From: RGIG3077 sp964490175
GTDB lineage: Bacteria > Bacillota > Clostridia > Oscillospirales > Ruminococcaceae
Direction: 5' to 3'
Assembly: GCA_964490175.1 (NCBI GenBank)
Contig: CAZBAI010000007.1
Location: 1-64,000, forward strand
Length of the DNA: 64,000 bases
A model generated the notes under the pieces. It did not search any database and was not told the origin of the DNA. It saw only the letters and a program-made list of their open reading frames with translations. Positions 34,652 to 43,239 of the stretch are shown here, piece by piece. Position 1 is the first letter of the stretch; each line of letters opens with the position of its first letter. The translations under genes were made by a program, and so were the position numbers.

Positions 34652-36052
34652 TCACATATACAAAAAAGAATTATCGGGATTATTTACAAGATATGCCATG
34701 CAGATTATCAGCAAAGCCGTTTGCACAAGCGGCGTTATTGCCAAAGCGCAGGAAAAAAGCTTTTTCTTTGAGCGCACATATTGCACGCAGCGTTGATAAA
34801 TCGAGCTTGCAAAAACAAAGCAGATAAGCAACGTTAAGGCATAAATGCGCAGACTGTATACAGATTGAGTATCAAAAAGCATATGATTTGCGCCGAGCAT
34901 TGCGCAAAAATACGTCCACGCATTTTTCGGCGTTTTGCTCTCAATCAAAACACAGCCGAGCAAAACAAGCACATTTGTGCCGACAACCCTTAAAGTCTTT
35001 GGAACTTTTTCGGATATTGCCTTGCCCGCAAAGCACTCTGCAAGCATCAAAAGAGCAAAATACAGCCCCCACAAAACATAATTAAACCTTGCGCCGTGCC
35101 AAATTGCGGCAACAAGCCAAACGATTATTATATTAAAAGCTTTGCGGATTTTGCCTTTTTTATCCGCACCGAGAGGATTGTAAACATATGTTTGCAGCCA
35201 TACGCCGAAAGATATGTGCCATTTGCTCCAAAATTCAAAAATGCTTTTTGAAGAAAGCGGTCTTTGAAAATTTTTTGAAAAAGTAAACCCGAGCATTTTG
35301 CCCAATCCGACAGCCATATCGGAATACCCCGAAAAGCTGTAATAAACCTGAAAGAAAAACGCAATTATACCAAGCCACGCCCCGAGAACGCTTAAATCGG
35401 AATAATCCGAAAGCACGACTTTGCTGTACAAGATGCCGATATTATCCGCAAGAATGACTTTTTTGGAAAGACCCTTTATAAAATCGCCGACGCCCTCGCC
35501 GCATTTTGAAAGCGAAAGCGTACGCTTTGAAAGCTCATCGGCAATATCATTATAGCGCACAAGAGGCCCTGCGACAGAGAGCGGAAACATTGACATATAG
35601 CACAAAAAATCGGCAAAACCGGTTTGAGCCTTAATATTTCCCGTATAAGCATCTGCCGTATAAGATACGGCACGAAGCGCAAAAAACGAAATGCTTGCCA
35701 TTTCAAGCGAAGCATATGTGATATCCGACAAAAAAGCGCTGCCGAAACCATGCAAAACCGAGTTTGAATATTTAAAAACAACCGGCAAAGCAAGGTTCAA
35801 AACAAGCGACAAACAAAAAACAAACCGACACTTTTTCGGGTTATTTCGGTAAACATCAAAGGCAATGCCGCTTAAATAAGAAATCACGGAAGAAAAAAGC
35901 AATACAAAAAGGAATTTCGGTTCACCGAATGCAACGAAAATCAGACTTGCAACAGTGAGAATAAAATTTTTATGTTTTTTCGGACAAAGGTAGTAAACCG
36001 ACAGCGTTATCGGCAGAAAAAAACATAGAAACGGTATACTTGAAAAAGACAA
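34652..36052 (-). CDS. MBOAT-family membrane O-acyltransferase
   Basis: The 466-aa protein has about ten membrane helices and the AlgI/DltB pattern: SSIPFLCFFLPITLSVYYL at the N-terminus, RPLSSKSIFEFWSKWHISFGVWL in the middle and WHGARFNYVLWGLYFALL with the catalytic His. These enzymes pass acetyl or other acyl groups across the membrane to polysaccharides or teichoic acids. The start is TTG 36052, with AGGAGG 6 bases upstream; no ATG is suitably placed. It follows the rnmV-like gene by one base and precedes the DHHW partner. Confidence 0.92.
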   Translation of the reverse strand: MSFSSIPFLCFFLPITLSVYYLCPKKHKNFILTVASLIFVAFGEPKFLFVLLFSSVISYLSGIAFDVYRNNPKKCRFVFCLSLVLNLALPVVFKYSNSVLHGFGSAFLSDITYASLEMASISFFALRAVSYTADAYTGNIKAQTGFADFLCYMSMFPLSVAGPLVRYNDIADELSKRTLSLSKCGEGVGDFIKGLSKKVILADNIGILYSKVVLSDYSDLSVLGAWLGIIAFFFQVYYSFSGYSDMAVGLGKMLGFTFSKNFQRPLSSKSIFEFWSKWHISFGVWLQTYVYNPLGADKKGKIRKAFNIIIVWLVAAIWHGARFNYVLWGLYFALLMLAECFAGKAISEKVPKTLRVVGTNVLVLLGCVLIESKTPKNAWTYFCAMLGANHMLFDTQSVYSLRIYALTLLICFVFASSIYQRCVQYVRSKKKLFSCALAITPLVQTALLIICMAYLVNNPDNSFLYM

Positions 36053-36053
36053 G

Positions 36054-36668
36054 TCAAACCTCCTTACTGTGTTTGCGCAAAATAGCCGCAACCTTTTCGG
36101 CAAGTTCTTCTTCGGTCATCATGGTGTTGAGCACATCAAGCATTGAATTTGCCGACAGCAATTGCGGCAGATTTAAACTTTCAAGCAATGAGCGGCGCAA
36201 ATATGCGCTGTTTTTTGAACCCGAAAGCCCAAGCTCATAAAGCGTAAGTTTTGTGATGTTTCCGAGATTAGGCTGCAAGTCAAGGCAGATTCCCGCATTA
36301 TTAAAAGCTTTGAGAATAACGTCACGGCGCATACCCTCAACGCCTAATTTGCCCTCGCACGAGGGCTTTGTCTTACGTTTTTCTTTGCCGAAAATTTCGG
36401 GGATATAGACGTGCTTAACATTGCCCTTTACAGCGCCTTTAAGATAGCCTCTGATACGAAAACCGGCAGAATCGGAATCGGTTAAAATCACAATACCGAC
36501 AGAATTTGCATAATGCCGAAGCAGTGAAAGCTTTTCTTTGTCCTTATATATTTTAAAGCCGTCAAGCACGATGATAACGGCGTTAAAAATCGACGAAAGC
36601 TTAATTTTATCATACTTTCCCTCAACTACAATAGCCTCGGAAACGGTAATTTTTTCATTGCTGTTCAT
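36054..36668 (-). CDS. rnmV: Toprim/DUF4093 protein, ribonuclease M5 homologue
   Basis: The 204-aa protein has a Toprim domain: the Glu in AIVVEGKYDK (residues 13-22) and the Asp pair in VILTDSDSAGFRIRG (about 60-74), followed by a C-terminal domain (about 110-204) typical of RNase M5. RNase M5 trims 5S rRNA precursors in Firmicutes. The gene overlaps holA upstream by 14 bases. Alternatively it may be a paralogue with another structured RNA substrate, but length and architecture fit RnmV well. Confidence 0.8.
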   Translation of the reverse strand: MNSNEKITVSEAIVVEGKYDKIKLSSIFNAVIIVLDGFKIYKDKEKLSLLRHYANSVGIVILTDSDSAGFRIRGYLKGAVKGNVKHVYIPEIFGKEKRKTKPSCEGKLGVEGMRRDVILKAFNNAGICLDLQPNLGNITKLTLYELGLSGSKNSAYLRRSLLESLNLPQLLSANSMLDVLNTMMTEEELAEKVAAILRKHSKEV

Positions 36669-37710
36669 TTTTCACCATAAGCATTTGAGTTATCGCTTTT
36701 TCAATTAGAATGCGCTTGTCGGCATTTGTGGATTTCAGTTCGCAGTCAAGCGAAGTTAAAATTTCCAAACAATGAGAAAGGCGCTGTTTTGAAATAGGTC
36801 TTACATCACGCATATTGTTACGAACGGCAAACACCCTGTTGTTCATATCAAAATCCGCAGCACAGGTTTCAGCCGTTTTTGCGGATAAAGACGCACATTT
36901 TGCACGGTACAAATCGACAAACGTCGATATCAAAGTGGCGCAAACCGCAATTTCGTCGGTGTTTTTTTCAAACACATCATCAAGGAGCGAAAAGGTTTTT
37001 TTAACGTCGAATGCGCCGATTGCCCTTGCAACGCCGAATACATCGGCAGAAAGCGTCCTTGCGGTGAGCAATTCGATATCCGAATGAGTAATCGCCGAAT
37101 TATCACAAAATGCCATGAGCTTTTCAATCTCGTTATTAAACATTGCGCTGTCGCAAAGGCAAAGTTCGGCAAGATATGCAGCATCGCTTTTTGACAACGC
37201 ACAACCGTTTTTTGCGCATTTTTTTACGGCAAAATCCGCAAGCTCGGCACAAGTTTTTTGCGCACACTCACACAGCACGCCGATTTTTTCGCAAAGCTCC
37301 ATCAACTTTTTGTTATTTTTTACGGGAGCTTTTTTTCCGAAAAGTACGTCAAATCCGGTTATGGCGATAATCACAACGGTTGAAGATCCGAGCGTTTGAA
37401 GTTTTTTTGAAAACTCGGGAAAAACGCCGGCTCCGAGAGCATCGGCATTAAAATCCTTTATCAGCACGCAATTATAAGCGGCAAAAAAGGGCGCACGTTC
37501 AAATTGTTCGTAAAGCTCGTTAAAATCCATTTGCAAAGCATCAAACCTGCTTAGGTTATAATCTTCATCGCCTGAGCGAACGAATGTTTTTATCAGCATT
37601 TGGCAAGCGGCATTTACCGACACGGCGTCACTGCCGTATATATAATATATATTTTTAAAATCGTTTGAATTAAGTGCTTTTTTAAGCGCTGCTAAATTAA
37701 GCTTCGGCAT
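36655..37710 (-). CDS. holA: DNA polymerase III subunit delta
   Basis: The 351-aa protein is the clamp-loader delta subunit, which opens the beta ring. It begins MPKLNLAALKKALNSNDFKNIYYIYGSD and follows the HolA pattern with NAFERAPFFAAYNCVLIKD-like and FNNEIEKLMAFC segments. CAGGAGGACTA precedes the ATG, overlapping the stop of comEC. The comEC-holA order is standard in Firmicutes. Confidence 0.92.
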   Translation of the reverse strand: MPKLNLAALKKALNSNDFKNIYYIYGSDAVSVNAACQMLIKTFVRSGDEDYNLSRFDALQMDFNELYEQFERAPFFAAYNCVLIKDFNADALGAGVFPEFSKKLQTLGSSTVVIIAITGFDVLFGKKAPVKNNKKLMELCEKIGVLCECAQKTCAELADFAVKKCAKNGCALSKSDAAYLAELCLCDSAMFNNEIEKLMAFCDNSAITHSDIELLTARTLSADVFGVARAIGAFDVKKTFSLLDDVFEKNTDEIAVCATLISTFVDLYRAKCASLSAKTAETCAADFDMNNRVFAVRNNMRDVRPISKQRLSHCLEILTSLDCELKSTNADKRILIEKAITQMLMVKNEQQ

Positions 37711-39674
37711 TAGTCCTCCTGTGCGTATTCAAGGCAATCGGAATAAACAGTTCCGAATTTATCCTTGATGACAAAGCTTTTGACAAAGCTCTCGCAGATA
37801 TAGTTTTCATATTGTTCTTTTCCGAGCAAAAACACATTATCGCAATTATTGAAAGGGCTTTCGACGTCATCGATAACAGCAAGCGTAAAGCTTGAAGTTA
37901 AAGCAACATAATCGCCGCATTCGGATATTTTGACATTTTCATCTTCATAGCCGAGCGTGCAATTATAAAAAGCGTCGATTTCATAGCTTTCGGCACAGTA
38001 TTCCCATTTTGACTGCGATGAATATGCATCGCAGACCAAATATACGGAATCGATTTTTGAAAAGTTATAAGACGACAAATACTTAATAACAAAATCGGTG
38101 CTTTTAGCGGCGCCTGCGTCGATCACGCTGATGCCGTTTTGATTTTTAATTATGCAAACAGTACCCGAAGAATCGGAATAAACGGCGGTAAAGCTTGATT
38201 TTTCGTTGAAATAATGTTCAACGCCCGCTACAACCGTCATGCAAGCCATTGCTATGGCAACCTTAACAAAACGTTTTTTCTCCTCGGTAAACATTAAAAA
38301 TCTGAAAACCAATGCAAACAAAGCAATCGGAAGAAATGTGTGCATAATGGGACCTGTGCCCGAAATTGCGGCAAATTTGAAAGAGGATAAAAATTTCACT
38401 CCGAAATTTACCAAGCGGCACGCAAAGCCCGAAACTGCCAAAAGCGGTTTGACAATAAGCGTTACTTTTGCAAAAACAAACGCAATTGCCGATGTGCACA
38501 AAGCGAAAGTGCACAGCGGAATCAACAAAATATTGGCAATCGGCGATATCAAAGAAATTTCGTCGAAATAATAAACGCCTGCGGGAATTATGCATACGGA
38601 AACACACAACGGATAAAGAAGCGCTTTTAAAGGCTTTGACTTTATTTCCTCGGTAAGAAACGGTGCGAAAACCGAAGCGGAAAGCACACCGCAAACGGAG
38701 AGGACAAATGACGGCGATGAAATTATGTAAGGAAAGGGCAATGTCATTATCAAAATGCTTATCGCAAGTGAATTAAGCGTATCGCTTTTTCTGAAAAACA
38801 GCGGCGCACAATAGCACAAAACAAGCATTATATATGCCCTTATAACAGATGACGAAAAACGTGCGCACACAACAAAAACACCGCCGAATATAATCATTGC
38901 GATTGCTTTTGCAAAAGGATTTTTGCGCAAAAACGGCAATGCGGCAAGCATTGAAATAATAACGACAAGATGCAGACCCGATGTTGCCATTATATGTCCT
39001 ATGCCGCTTCGGTAAAACATGGTCTTACCGGTTTGGTCGATTCCGCTTTTATCTCCGAAAAGCATTGCGCAAAGCAACTCGCCCTCTTCGTTTGGCAGCG
39101 TTCGCCTAAACGTTTGTTTAACGCTGTCGGCATAGCAATTTACATAGTGAACAAACGAAAAGCCGCCGTCAAAGGTATAAATATACTTCGGGTTATACAT
39201 TGCAAGTATAATTCCCTTTGATTTGTAATATCCCTTACTGTCGAAAATATATGACGATTTAAATGTGCTTAGCTTACCGTATGCATCGACAAGGTCGCCG
39301 ATATCCACAGCGGTATTGTCTGTATAAACAAGCACCTTTGCATCATGCTCACCGACAGTACCGTCAACAGTGAGAGTTAATTTATCGCCGTTTTCGACAA
39401 TTTCCACAACCTTGCCGCTCAACTTTGCCGATTCGCCGTCATAATGATACAGCGGCGAAAAATTAGCCGAATCATAAAAAATATAATACGCAAAGCCGAA
39501 CATAAAGCACAGCATACAGCATATCAGCTCGAAAAATTTCTTCTTTTGCCAAAGCAATATCCCGAACATTGTGCCGCAAAGTAATATAAACACAAGAACT
39601 GCTGTGCTGAATACGGAAGCGCAAAACAGCCCGATTGCGTAAGAAATACCGATAAAAGCCATTTTACGCTTCAT
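37710..39674 (-). CDS. comEC: ComEC/Rec2-family protein with degenerate beta-lactamase-like end
   Basis: The 654-aa protein has several N-terminal membrane helices, an OB-like extracellular segment (SAKLSGKVVEIVENGDKLTLTVDG), and the core competence channel (GEEGELLCAMLFGDKSGI-like and YRSGIGHIMATSGLHLVVI). ComEC forms the channel for transforming DNA. The C-terminal ~150 residues match the position of the metallo-beta-lactamase-like domain (GISVIDAGAAKSTDFVIKYL) but the HxHxDH metal site is replaced by VCDAYSSQSK. It is followed by holA. Whether it still supports DNA uptake is uncertain. Confidence 0.85.
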   Translation of the reverse strand: MKRKMAFIGISYAIGLFCASVFSTAVLVFILLCGTMFGILLWQKKKFFELICCMLCFMFGFAYYIFYDSANFSPLYHYDGESAKLSGKVVEIVENGDKLTLTVDGTVGEHDAKVLVYTDNTAVDIGDLVDAYGKLSTFKSSYIFDSKGYYKSKGIILAMYNPKYIYTFDGGFSFVHYVNCYADSVKQTFRRTLPNEEGELLCAMLFGDKSGIDQTGKTMFYRSGIGHIMATSGLHLVVIISMLAALPFLRKNPFAKAIAMIIFGGVFVVCARFSSSVIRAYIMLVLCYCAPLFFRKSDTLNSLAISILIMTLPFPYIISSPSFVLSVCGVLSASVFAPFLTEEIKSKPLKALLYPLCVSVCIIPAGVYYFDEISLISPIANILLIPLCTFALCTSAIAFVFAKVTLIVKPLLAVSGFACRLVNFGVKFLSSFKFAAISGTGPIMHTFLPIALFALVFRFLMFTEEKKRFVKVAIAMACMTVVAGVEHYFNEKSSFTAVYSDSSGTVCIIKNQNGISVIDAGAAKSTDFVIKYLSSYNFSKIDSVYLVCDAYSSQSKWEYCAESYEIDAFYNCTLGYEDENVKISECGDYVALTSSFTLAVIDDVESPFNNCDNVFLLGKEQYENYICESFVKSFVIKDKFGTVYSDCLEYAQED

Positions 39675-39687
39675 GATTTATATACCT

Positions 39688-40224
39688 TTATTTAAAGAAC
39701 AGCGGCAAATATTCAAGATAGATGATATCATCACGCGAAGCAGCATCGCCCTCAGCCAAAACCGCCGCACATCCGACCGGTTTTACGCCGCATTCATCAA
39801 GAAGAGCGATAAGCGCATTAAGCGATTCGCCCGTGCTTATAACATCATCGACTATAAGCACTCTCTTTCCTTTGAGCATATTTGCCTTGTCGCCGTCTAA
39901 GTACAGCGTTTGCGTTGCCGTGGTGGTAATTGATTTAACATCAACGGAAATAACGTCGCTCATATACAGCTTTACGGATTTTCTTGCAACAACATAGGTA
40001 ATTCCCAGCTGACGTGCCATTTCATAAGCCAGCGGAATGCCCTTTGATTCGGCAGTGAGAATCACATCGCATTCGGGACATTTTTTTATAAGTTCCGAAG
40101 CTGCGGCAACGGTAAGCTCAACATCGGAGAACATAACGAATGCCGCAATATCGATTTTATCGTTAAGCGGGCAAATCTTCAGTGAGCGTTCAAGCCCGGC
40201 AATATTCATTTTATAATATGACAT
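39688..40224 (-). CDS. Phosphoribosyltransferase, adenine/xanthine PRTase-like
   Basis: The 178-aa cytoplasmic enzyme has the type I PRTase fold: the PRPP-binding loop VLIVDDVISTGES (about 123-135) and VILTAESKGIPLAYEMARQLG in the first half. It transfers a nucleobase to PRPP for purine salvage. It lies in a region with purE, purF, purM and purN, supporting a purine substrate. The sequence does not decide between adenine and xanthine. GGAGGTTTTTATAA precedes the ATG. Confidence 0.85.
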   Translation of the reverse strand: MSYYKMNIAGLERSLKICPLNDKIDIAAFVMFSDVELTVAAASELIKKCPECDVILTAESKGIPLAYEMARQLGITYVVARKSVKLYMSDVISVDVKSITTTATQTLYLDGDKANMLKGKRVLIVDDVISTGESLNALIALLDECGVKPVGCAAVLAEGDAASRDDIIYLEYLPLFFK

Positions 40225-40242
40225 TTATAAAAACCTCCGTTA

Positions 40243-40599
40243 TTATTCGGGTTTTACGGCATCAACGCCCCAGCCCATTTTCACGCCGGCAAGCAAATGA
40301 AAATGCAAATGGTGCACGGTTTGACCGGCATTTTCGCCGCAATTTGTGATTACACGAAAACCGTCTTTTATCCCCTCATCGTTTGCGATTTTCGCAATCA
40401 CCTCGAAAATGTGAGCAACAACGGCTGAATTATCCGAAGATATTTCGGCGGCGCTGGAGATATGCTCTTTAGGTATAACAAGATAATGCACAGGCGCTAT
40501 CGGGGCAATATCTTTAAAGCAATAAACAAGCTCGTCTTCATATACCTTTGCGGAAGGGATTTCCTTAGCGGCAATCTTACAAAAAAGACAATCTGACAT
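40243..40599 (-). CDS. HIT-family purine nucleoside phosphoramidase-like protein (HinT)
   Basis: The 118-aa protein starts DCLFCKIAAKEIPS and ends with the histidine triad HHLHFHLLAG, placing it in the HinT branch that hydrolyses AMP-amides. Length and motif spacing are normal. AAGGAGTTGTAATT precedes the ATG. It is located between purN and the phosphoribosyltransferase gene. Confidence 0.95.
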   Translation of the reverse strand: MSDCLFCKIAAKEIPSAKVYEDELVYCFKDIAPIAPVHYLVIPKEHISSAAEISSDNSAVVAHIFEVIAKIANDEGIKDGFRVITNCGENAGQTVHHLHFHLLAGVKMGWGVDAVKPE

Positions 40600-40624
40600 A
40601 ATTACAACTCCTTACAAAGCAAAA

Positions 40625-41251
40625 TTATTCTGAAATTTTCGCAATATTATTTTCAATTCTGATTTTTCCGTTGCAAAACAGCGAAACAGCCTGCGGAAGA
40701 ATAATCCATTCCGCCTGCTCCATCACCCTTTTTTGCAGTATTTCGGGCGTATCGCCGTTTTTCACTTCAACAGCCTTTTGCAATATGATAGGTCCGCCGT
40801 CGCAAACTTCATTGACAAAATGAACAGTCGCACCCGTGAGCTTTACTCCTCTTTTCAAAACCTCTTGGTGAACTTTAAGTCCGTAAAATCCCTTGCCGCA
40901 AAACGACGGAATGAGCGCAGGGTGAACGTTTATCATGCGATTTGCAAAAGTGCTTGTCACATTTTCATCGAGAATGGTCATAAATCCGGCATAAACAACA
41001 AGACCTGCGTTTTCTTCAAGCAGCGCATTTTTTATAGCAATGCTGTATTGAGCGATATCGGCATATTTTTTTCTGTCGATAACACGGGTTTTAATGTTGT
41101 TTTTGCGTGCACGTTCAAGCGCATAGGCATTAGGATTTGACGAGATAACGCAAGTGATTTTGCCGTTTTCTATCAATCCGTTTTTTTGAGCATCGATAAG
41201 TGCCTGAAGATTTGTTCCGCCGCCCGAAACAAGTACTGCAATATTAACCAT
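40625..41251 (-). CDS. purN: Phosphoribosylglycinamide formyltransferase
   Basis: PurN (208 aa) formylates GAR with 10-formyl-tetrahydrofolate in purine synthesis. VLVSGGGTNLQALIDA at the N-terminus binds the phosphate, and INVHPALIPSFCGKGFYG plus GATVHFVNEVCDGGPII contain the catalytic Asn-His-Asp set. GGGAGTAAAGCT precedes the ATG. Two lipoprotein genes separate it from purM, yet all face the same way. Its cofactor comes from the folate pathway encoded by the operon at 50.7-55.3 kb. Confidence 0.96.
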   Translation of the reverse strand: MVNIAVLVSGGGTNLQALIDAQKNGLIENGKITCVISSNPNAYALERARKNNIKTRVIDRKKYADIAQYSIAIKNALLEENAGLVVYAGFMTILDENVTSTFANRMINVHPALIPSFCGKGFYGLKVHQEVLKRGVKLTGATVHFVNEVCDGGPIILQKAVEVKNGDTPEILQKRVMEQAEWIILPQAVSLFCNGKIRIENNIAKISE

Positions 41252-41280
41252 AGCTTTACTCCCAATTTTTTAAATCTAAA

Positions 41281-41688
41281 TCACTCGCCTGCCACAAGCG
41301 GGTTTGTTCCGAGAAGATAAATCTCGCAAAAATCATCGACCCCGTCACCGTCGGTATCGGGGTTATTAGGGTCTGTTTGTGCCTCGATTTCGGCGATATC
41401 TATCAATCCGTCACCGTCGGTATCGGTCAAATCATCGCAATTTTCGGCAAAAAACCCTTCAAGCATTGCCTTTTTGCAGTTATCGATATCCTGCTGAGTA
41501 TAGCGCATATAAAGCTCTTCTTCCATAGTGCGGCTCATGGCAAACTGCGATGAATTTTTCAAAGCTTCATCAACATATGCCGAAACGGATGAGGAGGAAT
41601 TTGACGATTCATTCTTTTCATCACACGAGCACGTTCCCGAAAACATAAAGATTGCAACGGCAGCGGCAAATAAAACTTTTCTTTTCAT
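41281..41688 (-). CDS. Lipoprotein with thrombospondin type 3-like calcium repeats (A)
   Basis: The 135-aa protein starts MKRKVLFAAAVAIFMFSGTCSCDEKN, a lipoprotein signal with Cys acceptor around residue 22. A Ser-rich linker and a short helical part follow. The last 45 residues carry two Asp-rich repeats, DTDGDGLIDIAEIEAQTDPNNP and DTDGDGVDDFCEI, typical of thrombospondin type 3/EF-like calcium sites. It is a paralogue of the upstream neighbour, three bases away, and lies inside the purine gene series. Function unknown; Ca2+-stabilised surface scaffold is the best guess. Confidence 0.85.
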   Translation of the reverse strand: MKRKVLFAAAVAIFMFSGTCSCDEKNESSNSSSSVSAYVDEALKNSSQFAMSRTMEEELYMRYTQQDIDNCKKAMLEGFFAENCDDLTDTDGDGLIDIAEIEAQTDPNNPDTDGDGVDDFCEIYLLGTNPLVAGE

Positions 41689-41690
41689 AA

Positions 41691-42137
41691 TCAGTTATCG
41701 GGCGTCAGCGGGTCGGTATGCATCCAGGTTTCAATGCAGTCGTCAAAGCCGTCGCCGTCGGTATCGGGGTTGTTAGGATCGGTGCCCAATTCAATTTCAA
41801 ACGTATCGGGCAATCCATCGCCGTCGGTATCGGTTTCGCCGTAATCCGGCGCCAAAATATCATAATATATCTCACGGTAATGCTCCCACTGGTCAAGATC
41901 TCCGCCGACCATGCTGTAGTACACGGACTCGGTATCCTCATATACAGTGGTAAAACGGTGATTTTCAGATTTGCTTTCGTCAGGTACGGAGGTTGTAAGC
42001 GGGTCGGAAGAAATACTGCTTTGTTCTTCTATATCAAAGCTGTCCGACTGACTTTTCTTGTCATCGCTGCACGAAACAAGCGACATAGCAAAAATCGACA
42101 GCGCAAAAACGCTTATTAAAACTTTTTTTACAAACAT
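41691..42137 (-). CDS. Lipoprotein with thrombospondin type 3-like calcium repeats (B)
   Basis: The 148-aa protein begins MFVKKVLISVFALSIFAMSLVSCSDDKK, a signal peptide with a lipobox ending at Cys23. It ends with DTDGDGLPDTFEIELGTDPNN and DTDGDGFDDCIETWMHTDPL. The domain order equals that of paralogue A downstream, so this is a tandem duplication. ATG 42137 follows AAAGGA by 9 bases; the longer frame upstream would overlap purM. Located between purM and purN. Confidence 0.85.
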   Translation of the reverse strand: MFVKKVLISVFALSIFAMSLVSCSDDKKSQSDSFDIEEQSSISSDPLTTSVPDESKSENHRFTTVYEDTESVYYSMVGGDLDQWEHYREIYYDILAPDYGETDTDGDGLPDTFEIELGTDPNNPDTDGDGFDDCIETWMHTDPLTPDN

Positions 42138-42159
42138 ATAAAGCAATCCTTTCAAGCTA

Positions 42160-43194
42160 TTAAACAAATTCAACGCCTTTTTCGCCGCTTGCAAGCTCGC
42201 CGAGAACGTAAGCCTGTTCACCTGTGGAGTTGATAATATCAAGCGCCTTATCGACATTTTCTTTTGCAACGCAAATCATCATACCGACGCCCATATTAAA
42301 GGTGTTGAACATATCTCTTTCGGGGATATTTCCGACATTGGCAATAAGCTTAAATATCGGCAAAACATCAACGGCGCTTTTATTGATTTTAGCGCAGATA
42401 TTATCAGGCAGACTTCTCGGAATATTTTCGTAAAAGCCGCCGCCTGTGATATGCGTTACCGATTTTAAAACACCGCTGTCCATAAGAGCGTTAATCGTTT
42501 TAACATAAATCTTTGTAGGCTGCAAAAGCGCCTCGCCGAGAGTTGAGCCAAGCTCATCATAATATACTTTAAGGTTTTCTTCCGTAACGTCAAAAACTTT
42601 TCTTACAAGCGAAAAACCGTTTGAATGCACGCCGCTTGATTTTAATGCGATAAGAACATCGCCGGCGCACTGCTTTTCGGGCTGCAATATTTTTTCTTTG
42701 TCAACAATGCCGACGGCAAATCCGGCAAGGTCATATTCATCTTCGGGATAAAAGCCCGGCATTTCGGCAGTTTCGCCGCCGATAAGAGCTGCGCCCGACA
42801 TAACGCAACCATCTGCAACGCCCTTGACTATCTGTGCGACTTTTTCGGGATAGTTCTTTCCGCAGGCGATATAATCAAGGAAAAACAAAGGCTTTGCACC
42901 GCTGCATATAACATCGTTGACGCACATGGCAACGCAGTCGATGCCGACCGTGTCGTGCTTGTCCATCAAAAAAGCTATTTTCAGCTTTGTGCCGACACCG
43001 TCGGTGCCCGAAACAAGAACAGGCTCGTTCATTCCCGAAATATCGGGAAGAAAAAGTCCGCCGAATCCGCCGACGCCCGAAATTGCGCCCTTGGTGTTTG
43101 TTTTGGCAATGTGTGTTTTCATAAGTTCAACGGCTTTGTAGCCGGCAGTCACATCAACGCCTGCGTTTTTATAACTTTCGGAAAAACTGTTCAT
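42160..43194 (-). CDS. purM: Phosphoribosylformylglycinamidine cyclo-ligase
   Basis: PurM (344 aa) closes the imidazole ring to make AIR. The N-terminal segment SYKNAGVDVTAGYKAV, VSGTDGVGTKLKIAF, GGETAEMPGFY and SSGVHSNGFSLVRK are family signatures of the PurM/PurL ATPase fold. Length is typical. It is located 45 bases downstream of purF, in an operon purE-purF-purM. Confidence 0.97.
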   Translation of the reverse strand: MNSFSESYKNAGVDVTAGYKAVELMKTHIAKTNTKGAISGVGGFGGLFLPDISGMNEPVLVSGTDGVGTKLKIAFLMDKHDTVGIDCVAMCVNDVICSGAKPLFFLDYIACGKNYPEKVAQIVKGVADGCVMSGAALIGGETAEMPGFYPEDEYDLAGFAVGIVDKEKILQPEKQCAGDVLIALKSSGVHSNGFSLVRKVFDVTEENLKVYYDELGSTLGEALLQPTKIYVKTINALMDSGVLKSVTHITGGGFYENIPRSLPDNICAKINKSAVDVLPIFKLIANVGNIPERDMFNTFNMGVGMMICVAKENVDKALDIINSTGEQAYVLGELASGEKGVEFV

Positions 43195-43239
43195 ATTATT
43201 TAGTTGCGGCGGTTAAGCAGTACCGCCTCCTCCTTTTAT

